64,000 nt of DNA from Seriola aureovittata (taxonomy: Eukaryota > Chordata > Actinopteri > Carangiformes > Carangidae). The stretch is taken from assembly GCF_021018895.1 (NCBI RefSeq), contig NC_079369.1, positions 10,606,694 through 10,670,693 of the forward strand, written 5' to 3'. The notes beneath the pieces are model-generated. The model ran no database searches. It worked only from the letters and a program-made list of their open reading frames with translations, and was not told the origin of the DNA. Shown piece after piece: positions 44,357-54,030 of this stretch (positions are counted from its first letter, which is position 1; every line of letters starts with the position of its first letter). The translations under genes and the position numbers were made by a program.

Positions 44357-47300
44357 TTAAGTTCGTAGTAACAGTCCGTGACTAATCCAGTTACCAAGCC
44401 GGTCTGGAACCTTGCAGACCCTCCGGGGTCTCTGACATGGACTGGAGGCTGGGGGGAGGCATTGAACACGTGCCCCACCAGGATCCTGCGCCCTGGCCTC
44501 GTCCCGTTGTGGCAATGTTAAGTCCTCAGGAGACTGTCCGTGACTCGGTGGAACTGGCCGTGTGGAGTGGAGAGCCTCCCCTGCAGTAGCCTCGGTCTCA
44601 GTGTCCCACAGGTTGAGGGGACCGATGTCTGCGTCGTTGGAGCTGTCATGCGTTGGAGAGGGGACCTCCACTGGTGCCCACTCCTCTGCACTTTGAGGGA
44701 CCCAGCTATTATCTAGGGGTGTCCTAGAATGATAAGGCTTCAGTTTGTCATGATGGACCACTTTGGCTTTTGTTCTCTGGCCCTTCTGGATTCTGTAGAC
44801 CAAGTCGTCCAGCTGGCCTACAATGAAATAGGGGCCCTCATAGGACGGCAAGAACTTCCGCACCTTGTCTTTCACTCTCTTGGTGCCCTTTATCAGGTGC
44901 CATACTGCGTCTCCCACTTGGTAGTGGACTTGATGGATGTTTTTGTCATACTGTCGTTTGGCACGCTCAGCAGACCTCCCTAGAGCTTCTCGTGCCAGCT
45001 GATGAGAAAGCTCCAGTCGTTCTCTGAGCTGCATGACATAGTGTGGAGGGGAACTGACAGGGACGTTGTCAGGTGACGTACCAGCTACCAAGTCGACTGG
45101 CTCAGTAGTTTCCCGTCCATAGAGCATCATGTTGGGTGAGAGTCCTGTGGAGCTGTGCTTGGTTGCTCTATAGGCCATAAGTGCATAGGGAATCATTATA
45201 TCCCAGTCCCAGTGGCATCTCTCTGCAGTAGTGGCTAAGATCTTCTGCAGGGTGGCGTTAAAGCGCTCCACCTGGCCGTCGGACTGAGGGTGAAATGGAG
45301 TGGTTCGTGTCTTTTCAATTCCCAGCAGTGTGCACATCCCTTGGAACACAGCTGACTCAAAGTTTGTGCCCTGGTCGCTGTGCAGAGAGTGTGGGGCTCC
45401 ATGTCTACACACCCACTCCGACGTGATCTTTTCAGCCACTGTTATTGCTTGCTCATCGGGGACTGGATAAGCTTCCACCCACTTACTGAAATAGTCCTGC
45501 ACCACCACTATATAGCGGTTGTGCCTCTCAGTCTCATTTAAAGGACCCATTAGGTCGACTGCGATGCGTTCCATAGGGCCGCCAACTTTAACAGTGCCCA
45601 TGGCCGCCCGTGGTGTCTTCTTGGGGCGAGCCTTTGCGGCACAGCTGATGCAGGTACGGCACCACAGTGTGACGTCATTTTTCATATCGTACCAAAAGTA
45701 CCTGGTCTTAAGGCGGGAGAGGGTCTTTTCTGCTCCAAAGTGGCCACCCACTGGCCCTTCATGCATCTGTGCCATTACAGATGTGCGATATGGGTGTGGC
45801 AGCAGGATTTGTGGGTAGAACACTTTTCCCTCGCCGCAGTAGAACTTCCTCAGCACGACCCCATCTCTCTGATATAGCCGTTTTCTCTGCGCCCAGTAAG
45901 CTTTGGTGGCAGGGCTGTGAGGTGCCACATCGGTCCATGTCGGCTCACTCCCCCCTTCCTCAAGCCACCCGCACACAGGTGCTATGTCTGGGTCAGCTGT
46001 TTGTGCTGCTTTCAGTTGTTCTCGGGTCCAGCCCTTAAACAGGTCAAGCTGGGGTGACTCGGTCACCCGGCTGATGCTTGGGTGAGAGAGAGAGTGGTCA
46101 TAACAGTTGTCGCTGAGGGCATCAACTACCCCCACTAGGTTTTGCTCTGGGGAAGTTGTGAGGGGGCCCCCCTCTGCTAGGCAGTCTGTCAGGTTACACT
46201 GTACTCCTTTGTGCTGACGGTCATTGCTGCTGGAGTCGGGCTCAGAAACTGTGCAAGGACATGAGCTCCTGCACGGTCTCCTGGACAAAGCGTCTGCATT
46301 TTGGTGAAACTTCCCTGGCCTGTGGAGGACCTGGAAGTCATACTCTGCTAGTTTCTCCAACCAGCGAGCAAGTTGTCCCTCTGGCTCCCTTAACTTGGTT
46401 AACCAGCGCAGACTGCTGTGGTCAGTTCGGACTGTGAACGACCTCCCGAGCAGGTACTGCCTGAAGTGGGAAGTGAACTCCACTACTGCCAGGAGCTCCC
46501 GTCTGGTAGTGCAGTAGTTTTGCTCTGTAGGGGACAGTCTCCTACTCCCATAAGACAGCACTCTCTCCTCGCCCCCTTGCATTTGGGAGAGGACTGCTCC
46601 GATTCCCCAATCGCTAGCGTCAGTGTCCAGGAAGAATTCGCCACTGTCGAGAGGGTAGGCGAGTACAGGTGCTGATGTGAGCCGGACTTTCAGTTCTTCA
46701 AATGCCTCCTGGCACTCGGCTGTCCAGTTAAAGCGTGCATACTTTTTAGTGAGTTCGTGGAGTGGTTTTGCCACTGTGGCAAAATCTTCGACGAAACGCC
46801 GGTAGTAGGACGCCAAGCCGACAAACTGGCGCACTTCTGAGATGTTCTGGGGAGCTGGCCACTCAACCACCTTTAGCACCTTCTCAGGGTCAGTAGCAAT
46901 ACCTCTGGCTGAGACAACATGCCCCAGGTAGGAAACTTGCTCCCGAAACAAACAGCATTTGGATGGTTTCAGCTTCAGGTTGGCTCCACGCAGCCTGGTG
47001 AACACCTGAACGAGCCGCTCCAGCATTTGGGTGATGTCACGCCCCAGGACTATGATGTCATCAAGATACACCAGACATGTCTCCCACTGTAGTCCGACCA
47101 GGACGCGGTCCATAAGCCGCTGGAATGTGGCCGGTGCGTTACAGAGTCCGAAAGGCATCACATTCCACTCAAAAAGTCCCTTCCGAGTGCAGAAAGCAGC
47201 AGCTTTGCGGGCCCTGGGCGTCATTTCCACCTGCCAGTATCCTGATGTCAAATCCAGTGTACTGAAGTACTTGGCGGTGGACAGGGTGTCCAACGTGTCC

Positions 47301-50101
47301 TGGATTCGGGGCAGGGGATAGGCGTCTTTAATAGTCCGCTCATTCAGGGGTCTGTAGTCCACGCACAGACGTGGGCTCTGGTCTTTCTTTCGCACCATCA
47401 CAATTGGTGCGGCCCAGCTGCTGTTGCTGGGCCGAGCTACGCCCGCCTCCAGGCTCCCCTGCACTTGTTGGTCTGCAGCAATCTGTTTGTCTCTGGCCAT
47501 CCTGCGGGGCTGCTGTTTCACCGGTGGCCCAGGGGTGGTCAGGATGTCATGTTGCACGAGGCCAGTGCGGCCGAGGTCGGTTGGCCCCGTGGAGAAAACA
47601 TCACTGTAGGACTGTAATAAGCTGGCCAGCCTACCTCGGTCAGCGTCCGGCAGGCTCATGCAGCTCTCGGAGTACAGGGCCTGCAGATGGGGGGGTACAG
47701 GAGCAGAGGAAAGGTTAGCTGTTTCAGGAGCAGTCAGGACTTTGAGAGGCTGAGGAGCAACCACCTCCACCACCTTTGCGGGCTGGAGGACTCCAGCCAC
47801 GGCCCCCTTCTTCAAGGTGACAGAGGAGGCGCCAGGGTTAAAGACTCTGATGGGAATGTCAGCCGACTGTCGTGCCTGCACAACGACCCGGGCCACCAAG
47901 ACGCGGTGCCTTTCGACGAAACACTTTACGGGGCTTAACACCAGGTCTCCAACAGTGGCAGGCCGGAGGCGCACGGTGCCAGGCACTACGTACTCACAGC
48001 CTGGCCCCAGGACTGTCCGGCGCGCCACCCGGACGAAGTGCACCTCTGGCTCTGGGTTGACACTGCAACGGGGTACCTTCTCCCCAAACAGAGTGATTTC
48101 TCTGCGGCCATAGTCCAAGCAAGCTTGTGCCTGCAGCAGAAAGGGGTGCCCTAGGATGACTTCGGTGCTCCCAAAGGTGTCAGCTATTATGAAGTTCACA
48201 GTGACGATGCGGCCCCCGATCTGTGCTGGGACGTCAACTTCTCCTAAGACCGACAGGCTTTCCGGCCCGACACCCTGCAGGGTCCGAGCGACTGATGGGC
48301 GTATGGGGGGCCTGGCCTCCATGGGGAAAGCATTGAAGTAATGGAGGGGCAACACACTCCTCCGAGCACCAGAGTCCAGCAAGGCACATATCTCCAGCCC
48401 ATACATCGTCACCTGTACACACATCTCCTCCTCCTGGCCTTTAGCACCGATGACAACTGTGCCTAGGTCAGGTGTTGGAGTCGGCTTGGCAGTCACAACT
48501 GGCTGCCTGGGCCAGTGAGGGGAAGGGCAGTTTCTCTGAATATGTCCAATACCTGAGCATTTGTGGCAGACAAGCTCTCTCCAGTCCTTTTTCCCTTGCC
48601 CGTTGTTTCTCTGAGGCCGCCACTGCCGAGGGGATTTCTGCACCCTCTCTGGTGGAGGAGCGCGACTCATAGCTGTCCTCTCCTGTTCCTCTCGCTGCAG
48701 TGTGTTAGCATTGTCACGCACCACGGCTGCTCTAGCTCTCCGCTCCGTTGAACTGTGCACCCCCGCCCGCATCAGCTGTGTGACCACTTTAGCAGCCCTT
48801 CTGGTTGTCTCATACCTGTGCGCTATATCATAGGCACCTGCCAGGGTGCGTGGCTGCTCCTCCAAAAGCTTTTGCACCGTCTCAGCATCAGCCAGGGCAT
48901 TAGTAAAAGTCTCCACACTGATGGCCTCCTGCTCCCGCTCTGTACGGTCAGCATACACGATTGAAACCTTCTCATAGATGTCGTCTCTCAGTGAATGCAG
49001 CGTTTCACCTGGCTGCCTGACTCTTTGTCTCAATTCGATGCCGATGGCTGCTGCATGCTCTGAGCACGGTCCGTAGGCGGCCTCAATCTCATCCACAATC
49101 TGCTGATAACTCCACCGTCCAGACCGTGGATTCTTATGGATGATAGCACCAGCTGCCCCCGTTAGGTTGAACCTGAGTTGCACCGCTTTTGTTTTCTCTG
49201 ACCAGTGGTTGGCGTGCGCGCAGCTTTCAAACTGGTAAAGAAAGTCTTTCCATGCGCCTGACCCATCAAACTGTCCTGGGCGCAGTGTGGGAATCCTTTC
49301 CTGTTCATAAAGTCCATCATCACCGATGGTTGCTCGACCATCGCAGCGCATCGGGTGAACTGGGTAGCTGTGTGGTGCAGACTCAGCGTGCCTCAGGTTG
49401 AGCTGGCCACAACCACAAAGCTTGGGCTGTCCACCCCCTGATAGCTGTGCGTCTCCGGGCAGGATGTAGCTACTGCCCAGGGCTTGCACTCCATGACTCA
49501 GTCCTGCATACTGGGTTTTGCATGGGGTGAAGGGTGAGACTGGCAAGGGTGACAACGAGGCTTGGGGCAGGGTGGCTGGGGTGCTGTTGTCACAATGATT
49601 ACAGTTCATGGGGGTGAGAGGATTAATTAGCTGATCGCCAATGTCAGAGACAGCCGCTGTAGTGCTGTGATTTCCCGCGGTGTTTAGCTGTAATGGCGCA
49701 GGAGTGAAAGCTGCGCATCCGGCGGGGCCGCAATTCAGCTGGGATAAATTCACAGACTCACCACATGTTGCTATTTGCTGGGCTGACGGTGTGATGAAAG
49801 GGTTAGAAGGCCGCGAGGGTGGAGGAGTGAGTGGCCATGACCCGTTGGGCTGCAGCGGCATCGTGCAGTCTGCTGCTGTGTGTGCAGCTGATGTTAGCTC
49901 CATGCTAGTCACAAAGGGGTTGGTATTATATCCGTTGCCGGTGTGTCCGCCGTCTGGCTGGTTAACCGAGTCTCTTTGAACTCGAAAAGTCTCTGTAATA
50001 TCCATTAAAAACGGATTCGTGCTGCTCACTTTCATTTGCATCCCTTCAGCAGCGTCGTCTCTGCACGCCGCCATTTTCTCTCGCTTTCTGGGCGCCGCCA
50101 T
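44357..50101 (-). CDS. Gag-Pol polyprotein of the Ty3/gypsy element
   Basis: A single 1,914-codon ORF without frameshift or stop. The N-terminal 250 residues are Pro/Ser/Thr-rich with three NPF motifs (residues 29-31, 61-63, 100-102). A Gag capsid-like helical region covers about 270-440. A CCHC zinc knuckle (C-X2-C-X4-H-X4-C) is near 511-524, a protease active site DSGA near 575 and reverse transcriptase with YLDD near 1,010. RNase H (DTDAS, then TDHSS) is near 1,158, an HHCC integrase zinc-binding region near 1,445-1,480 and the D,D-35-E core from about 1,513 (VDLMG) to 1,608 (QVERF). A GPY/F module is near 1,753, then a Pro-rich tail. No chromodomain is evident. It should yield particle proteins and the enzymes for reverse transcription and integration. 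Gag and Pol share one frame, so the Gag:Pol ratio must be set by processing or another mechanism. All catalytic motifs I checked are present. Confidence 0.96.
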   Translation of the reverse strand: MAAPRKREKMAACRDDAAEGMQMKVSSTNPFLMDITETFRVQRDSVNQPDGGHTGNGYNTNPFVTSMELTSAAHTAADCTMPLQPNGSWPLTPPPSRPSNPFITPSAQQIATCGESVNLSQLNCGPAGCAAFTPAPLQLNTAGNHSTTAAVSDIGDQLINPLTPMNCNHCDNSTPATLPQASLSPLPVSPFTPCKTQYAGLSHGVQALGSSYILPGDAQLSGGGQPKLCGCGQLNLRHAESAPHSYPVHPMRCDGRATIGDDGLYEQERIPTLRPGQFDGSGAWKDFLYQFESCAHANHWSEKTKAVQLRFNLTGAAGAIIHKNPRSGRWSYQQIVDEIEAAYGPCSEHAAAIGIELRQRVRQPGETLHSLRDDIYEKVSIVYADRTEREQEAISVETFTNALADAETVQKLLEEQPRTLAGAYDIAHRYETTRRAAKVVTQLMRAGVHSSTERRARAAVVRDNANTLQREEQERTAMSRAPPPERVQKSPRQWRPQRNNGQGKKDWRELVCHKCSGIGHIQRNCPSPHWPRQPVVTAKPTPTPDLGTVVIGAKGQEEEMCVQVTMYGLEICALLDSGARRSVLPLHYFNAFPMEARPPIRPSVARTLQGVGPESLSVLGEVDVPAQIGGRIVTVNFIIADTFGSTEVILGHPFLLQAQACLDYGRREITLFGEKVPRCSVNPEPEVHFVRVARRTVLGPGCEYVVPGTVRLRPATVGDLVLSPVKCFVERHRVLVARVVVQARQSADIPIRVFNPGASSVTLKKGAVAGVLQPAKVVEVVAPQPLKVLTAPETANLSSAPVPPHLQALYSESCMSLPDADRGRLASLLQSYSDVFSTGPTDLGRTGLVQHDILTTPGPPVKQQPRRMARDKQIAADQQVQGSLEAGVARPSNSSWAAPIVMVRKKDQSPRLCVDYRPLNERTIKDAYPLPRIQDTLDTLSTAKYFSTLDLTSGYWQVEMTPRARKAAAFCTRKGLFEWNVMPFGLCNAPATFQRLMDRVLVGLQWETCLVYLDDIIVLGRDITQMLERLVQVFTRLRGANLKLKPSKCCLFREQVSYLGHVVSARGIATDPEKVLKVVEWPAPQNISEVRQFVGLASYYRRFVEDFATVAKPLHELTKKYARFNWTAECQEAFEELKVRLTSAPVLAYPLDSGEFFLDTDASDWGIGAVLSQMQGGEERVLSYGSRRLSPTEQNYCTTRRELLAVVEFTSHFRQYLLGRSFTVRTDHSSLRWLTKLREPEGQLARWLEKLAEYDFQVLHRPGKFHQNADALSRRPCRSSCPCTVSEPDSSSNDRQHKGVQCNLTDCLAEGGPLTTSPEQNLVGVVDALSDNCYDHSLSHPSISRVTESPQLDLFKGWTREQLKAAQTADPDIAPVCGWLEEGGSEPTWTDVAPHSPATKAYWAQRKRLYQRDGVVLRKFYCGEGKVFYPQILLPHPYRTSVMAQMHEGPVGGHFGAEKTLSRLKTRYFWYDMKNDVTLWCRTCISCAAKARPKKTPRAAMGTVKVGGPMERIAVDLMGPLNETERHNRYIVVVQDYFSKWVEAYPVPDEQAITVAEKITSEWVCRHGAPHSLHSDQGTNFESAVFQGMCTLLGIEKTRTTPFHPQSDGQVERFNATLQKILATTAERCHWDWDIMIPYALMAYRATKHSSTGLSPNMMLYGRETTEPVDLVAGTSPDNVPVSSPPHYVMQLRERLELSHQLAREALGRSAERAKRQYDKNIHQVHYQVGDAVWHLIKGTKRVKDKVRKFLPSYEGPYFIVGQLDDLVYRIQKGQRTKAKVVHHDKLKPYHSRTPLDNSWVPQSAEEWAPVEVPSPTHDSSNDADIGPLNLWDTETEATAGEALHSTRPVPPSHGQSPEDLTLPQRDEARAQDPGGARVQCLPPASSPCQRPRRVCKVPDRLGNWISHGLLLRT

Positions 50102-50117
50102 TTTTTTTTTTTTTTTT
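50102..50117 (-). other. A16 tract abutting the gag-pol start codon
   Basis: Minus-strand A16 runs directly into the ATG, so the start codon sits at the end of a poly(A) leader segment. Confidence 0.8.
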
Positions 50118-50182
50118 GGTCCGCTGCCGACGATATTTTATTTTTCCACGCCGAATAACAATGTCTCTTACTTGCAGAGAAG

Positions 50183-50200
50183 ATCCCGGACGAGCCCCCA
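50183..50200 (-). other. Primer-binding site, tRNA-Pro type
   Basis: Minus-strand TGGGGGCTCGTCCGGGAT, one base after the 5' LTR. It matches the 18-base site known from retroviruses primed by tRNA-Pro. Confidence 0.9.
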
Positions 50201-50201
50201 G

Positions 50202-50564
50202 TGTTACCTTCCACCAGTCTCCGGCCTCGAACCGTAGTAAGACGGCCACTGGTATATGCTAACTCACTTAGCTTAGCCTGGCTCGTTGGCTGGTAACAAG
50301 CTTTACAAAGAGTCCGGACCAACTCTGCATTGAAGAACGGGGCACTTTATTCCAACGGTACAGTAGGCGTTATGCATATCCTTTCAGTGATACACTGGAC
50401 TCTATATTGTCTAGCAGTAATAACAGTATTTTCTCAGTCGGCATACATCCGTTCACTGTGGTTGCGTCTCACTCTCTCGTACTATCGCTTTGTTTTTGTA
50501 TACGTCACACACGCATATTACCCACAAAGCCACCTTCTTAAAGGAGCAGGCTTGGCTTGCAACA
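50202..50564 (-). repeat. 5' LTR (right copy)
   Basis: 363 bp, no difference from the left copy found by eye. The promoter-like CRE/TATA motifs lie at about 50,495-50,507 and the AATAAA at 50,351-50,346. Since the element is on the minus strand, this LTR drives its transcription. Confidence 0.95.
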
Positions 50565-50568
50565 CTGT
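50565..50568. repeat. Target-site duplication, right copy (CTGT)
   Basis: It matches 43,384-43,387. Only 4 bp are duplicated; the fifth base differs. Confidence 0.7.
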
Positions 50569-53142
50569 GGTATCACTGATTGTGAAAGGTTACAGGCAGT
50601 CTGGCCCCCTTGAACATGTCAGCCCAGGCCTTGCAGATTAATGAATGACCCCCAGAGCTGTTGACTTTACCCTGAGCAGCAAGAGATGTACAGACTCTCT
50701 GACAACCCATTTATAACCGTATGAAAACACCCCAGAGGTCTTGGCTCCATGTTGTTGCAACACATTTTCTGGATGTTTGGTGCTGTGGTGGAAAGAGGAA
50801 ATGTAGTTACAGGTCACCAGATCAGGAAAAATGGCATTGTTGCCAAGTCCCGTAAAAATGTGTGTAATTCTGATGCTATATAGAGTGCATGTCTCTGTGT
50901 CTTTGTGTGTGTGTCCACTGTGTGAGCGTGTGTGCATGCGCAGCAGCATTGTGAGTCAGGGCACACTGACGCAGGCTTGGGTGGTGAGTGAGATGTTTGG
51001 GAATGTAAAGTGTAGTGGGAAAGAAGGAGGTGGTGGAAAAGTAAGGCCTCTTGGGCCATCACCTTGCTTCCTTCCACTCCTGCAGTTTACCCAGACCCAC
51101 TGAAAAATTCTGTTTAAATATGTAAAAATGCAAACTGGCTATTGCAGAGAAACATGCTTACAATACAGGCCTGTCTCCAAGAAATGATGTTTATATGCAA
51201 CTAATTTGGAGCAGCAAATAAGTTTTGCAGGAAACATGATGGTGAACAGATTACATTCTTCCATTAACGTTTAGGAGATGCAGACGGGCAACAAGTTAAA
51301 GGGAAAATCTGAATAAATGAGTGGAGAAACATAACGAATGTAGATACTCCCACACAGGTGCACTGCACTGTACAATTAAGCAGTTAACATCCCATCATGC
51401 TCTGTGGCAAGTATAAACATGCTGAGCAGGCCTGGTTGGTTCTGATTTTATATCAAGATGGCAAGAGGAAATGACTTTTAAAGAGGGTTTATTGTTGGGG
51501 CACAGGAGCTTCAGTCACAAAGACTGGTGAGTGTTTTAATAGGAACAGTGAGTAAAGGGACATTTAGTTTAGAACTATGGGAGAGACTTTGGTAAATAGG
51601 GTCAGAATATAGAATAGAATAGAATTGAATGCCTGTTTGAGAGGTCAATGGTGCAAAAACCACAGTCACTGGTCTATAGAGAGGTGGAAAAAAGTGATAT
51701 GGATCTTGCAATACACAGCATTTTTTAAGTTTGTATGGTTACGTTTAAACACTCTTGGTCAAGGTGTGATTTAAGACAGAATACATTCACAGCGATTTCA
51801 CAGTGTTTACTTACATTTAACCAAAACTGCAATCTTTCCCTTACCTTAACCAAAGTCCTTTTGTTGCCTAAAAATATTGCCTCTCAACATAATCCAGCAA
51901 ATCTGTTGCCAGTGCCACCGCAGTGTCACTTTTTAGAAAAAAACTATTTTGTTCTGTTTCTAATATTCTTATTTCTTGTATCTGTCTTTTTATGTGTTCA
52001 TCCGTCTTTTGTGAAGCACATTGTATTGCAAGTTGCAAGTTATCCTACAATACATATATATTTTTAGCACTTAGAAAATCTCAGCAGGATATTACAACAA
52101 AAGAAACAACTGACCAAATCCCGTTAAACTATTGTAACATTGTCTGTATTGCCAGGACCGTCTCATATTTATTTGCACAGAGCATGGGTAACGTCTCAGT
52201 AGGAAGTTTTGAGCTCTGAGGACTGATAGTGTATCTAGAGCAATGGTGCTGCTGGTAGGTTATCAGTGGAGGTCTGAGGTCTATAAGGGCACAAGGTGAC
52301 TGCTTGTCTGAGGAACTGCAATGCTGCTTCTTTCAGATAACCTTTTTATCTGCATCCAGCTCAAAATACCAACATCAAAAGATGCCCAGATGGAGGGATG
52401 AATGGAAAGTCGGTAAGTCGCTCATATTGTTAACTGTTCTGTGCAGATGAATTATGTTATTATTTTCTCTTTCATTCGCTCACTTTTATAGAGATACCTG
52501 TGAGAAGGTGAACGACTGCAGATGTACGACAAATATGACTTCATCCTGGTTGTGAGCAGTTGTGAGGAGGGAGGATGAAAGAGAAATTATCAGCAAGAAG
52601 GGTGAAGACACCAAGACCTTTTAGGTCTGTATCTCTCAGTGAAGCTTCAGCAGTCCTGAGTAATACAGTCTCATCTCTTGGCCCTTTTAGAAGCTTTAAA
52701 AAATCAGAAGGATCAGAAAGTGGAGGGTCATATTACTCATGTTAGAGAACTTGTAGTTGAGAAGCTGTATGACTGATGAATTTCAAATGCCATAATTTAG
52801 GACTTTCCTGTGTCTGTAGTAAAACACAATGCAAAAAGCTCTGCACCTCAAAATGACAATAAGTTCTTGTAAACATGGCATCGTATCTGAACTCTTCATC
52901 ATGGCTCCCTCATCTTTAAAATGTCCCAGTCGGTTCTCTCATAATCACTACGATTACGATGTCAAGATCTTTATGCCGTTATTTATTTTCTTTATGATAG
53001 GGGGCCTTAGACACTAAATAGACTTCAAGCTTTTGCTTCGCCAAAACACGTTAAAAATAACTTGGACCTCAGTCATGTAAACAGTCATGCCCGATGTTCT
53101 CAGAACTGCTTCTTGATGTCTGGGAATACTTGTATAAGAATA

Positions 53143-53143
53143 C

Positions 53144-53212
<69 letters not shown>
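53143..53212. repeat. (GT)n microsatellite
   Basis: An uninterrupted GT run of about 69 bp. Confidence 0.95.
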
Positions 53213-53213
<1 letters not shown>

Positions 53214-53929
53214 AATGCAAGACAAATTGCTTCGTGCGGGAAAATGAGTTGACTGTTTGCGTGATGCATGTCTGCGCCTGTTAACTTGCATGTGTTTGTG
53301 TTTGTGTACTTTCTTATCATTTCTCCTTCACACCAGAACCATGACTCTCTCTGTTCGCTGAACACACACATCAAGGGGCTGATTGACGTGCAGAGAAAAC
53401 ACATGCATCCTTTCCATGCAGGAATTATGCATCCTATTTTTGGGAGTTTGTATATGTTGTCTGTGTTTTGTCTGTCTGCTGTTCTATAAGGAAGGGTCAA
53501 AGGTACATTTCCCCTTGAGACGAGGACTAATGGTCATGCATGTGTGGTGTGCGGTGTTCCACATATGTTCCACTGACTGCCAATCTTACACCATCTACTA
53601 CCCACCAATCTCTCTGAGTCCCCCCTCCCCTTTGCCGTTGCCCCAACCCCACACCCTTGGCTCTCCAAAGAAATGCAGCGGGAGCCTGAGAAAGAACTAA
53701 CCCACTGACAGAAACAGACCAGACTCCATCTCCAAATACCATCAGTACAAATTTAGAATCACTTCATCCTTTCAAAGTCATGCTCATGTATTTTTTCTTT
53801 CTTGGTATCTTTATGGTACTAAGTCACAGGGTTTTATAGTAAGTAATGAGACTACGGGAATAGAAGCTCACAAACACTGGAAAGAAGCGGATAAAGAAAC
53901 AAAAGCATTACTAAACTTCAGAGGTGCTT

Positions 53930-54030
53930 AATAGTGAGTTTTGCTCCCACGGCAAGCTGTTCCCTCCTCTTTCCGGTCTTTGTGCTAAGCTAAGCTAACC
54001 AGCTGCTAGCAGTCAAACTAATCCTTTAAT
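53930..54030 (+). repeat. Dispersed teleost repeat (GTGCTAAGCTAAGCTAACC type)
   Basis: TTTCCGGTCTTTGTGCTAAG continues into CTAAGCTAACCAGCTGCTAG. This is a signature segment of a repeat frequent in percomorph genomes. The copy is truncated. Confidence 0.65.

Larger units (their letters stand above)
43388..50564 (-). mobile_element. Intact Ty3/gypsy LTR retrotransposon
   Basis: A complete 7,177-bp element in minus orientation. It has two 363-bp LTRs that appear identical by eye, TG...CA ends, a CTGT target duplication, a primer-binding site, a polypurine tract and one gag-pol ORF spanning 80% of its length. Domain order protease, reverse transcriptase, RNase H, integrase places it in Ty3/gypsy (Metaviridae), not Ty1/copia. 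No envelope ORF is present in the roughly 600 bp between the stop codon and the 3' LTR. LTR identity and the open frame mean a very recent insertion that may still be mobile. Confidence 0.95.

Noticed and set aside
44729..49979. Many plus-strand open frames across the retrotransposon
   Set aside because: They are antisense shadows of the gag-pol frame, without domains or coherent order.
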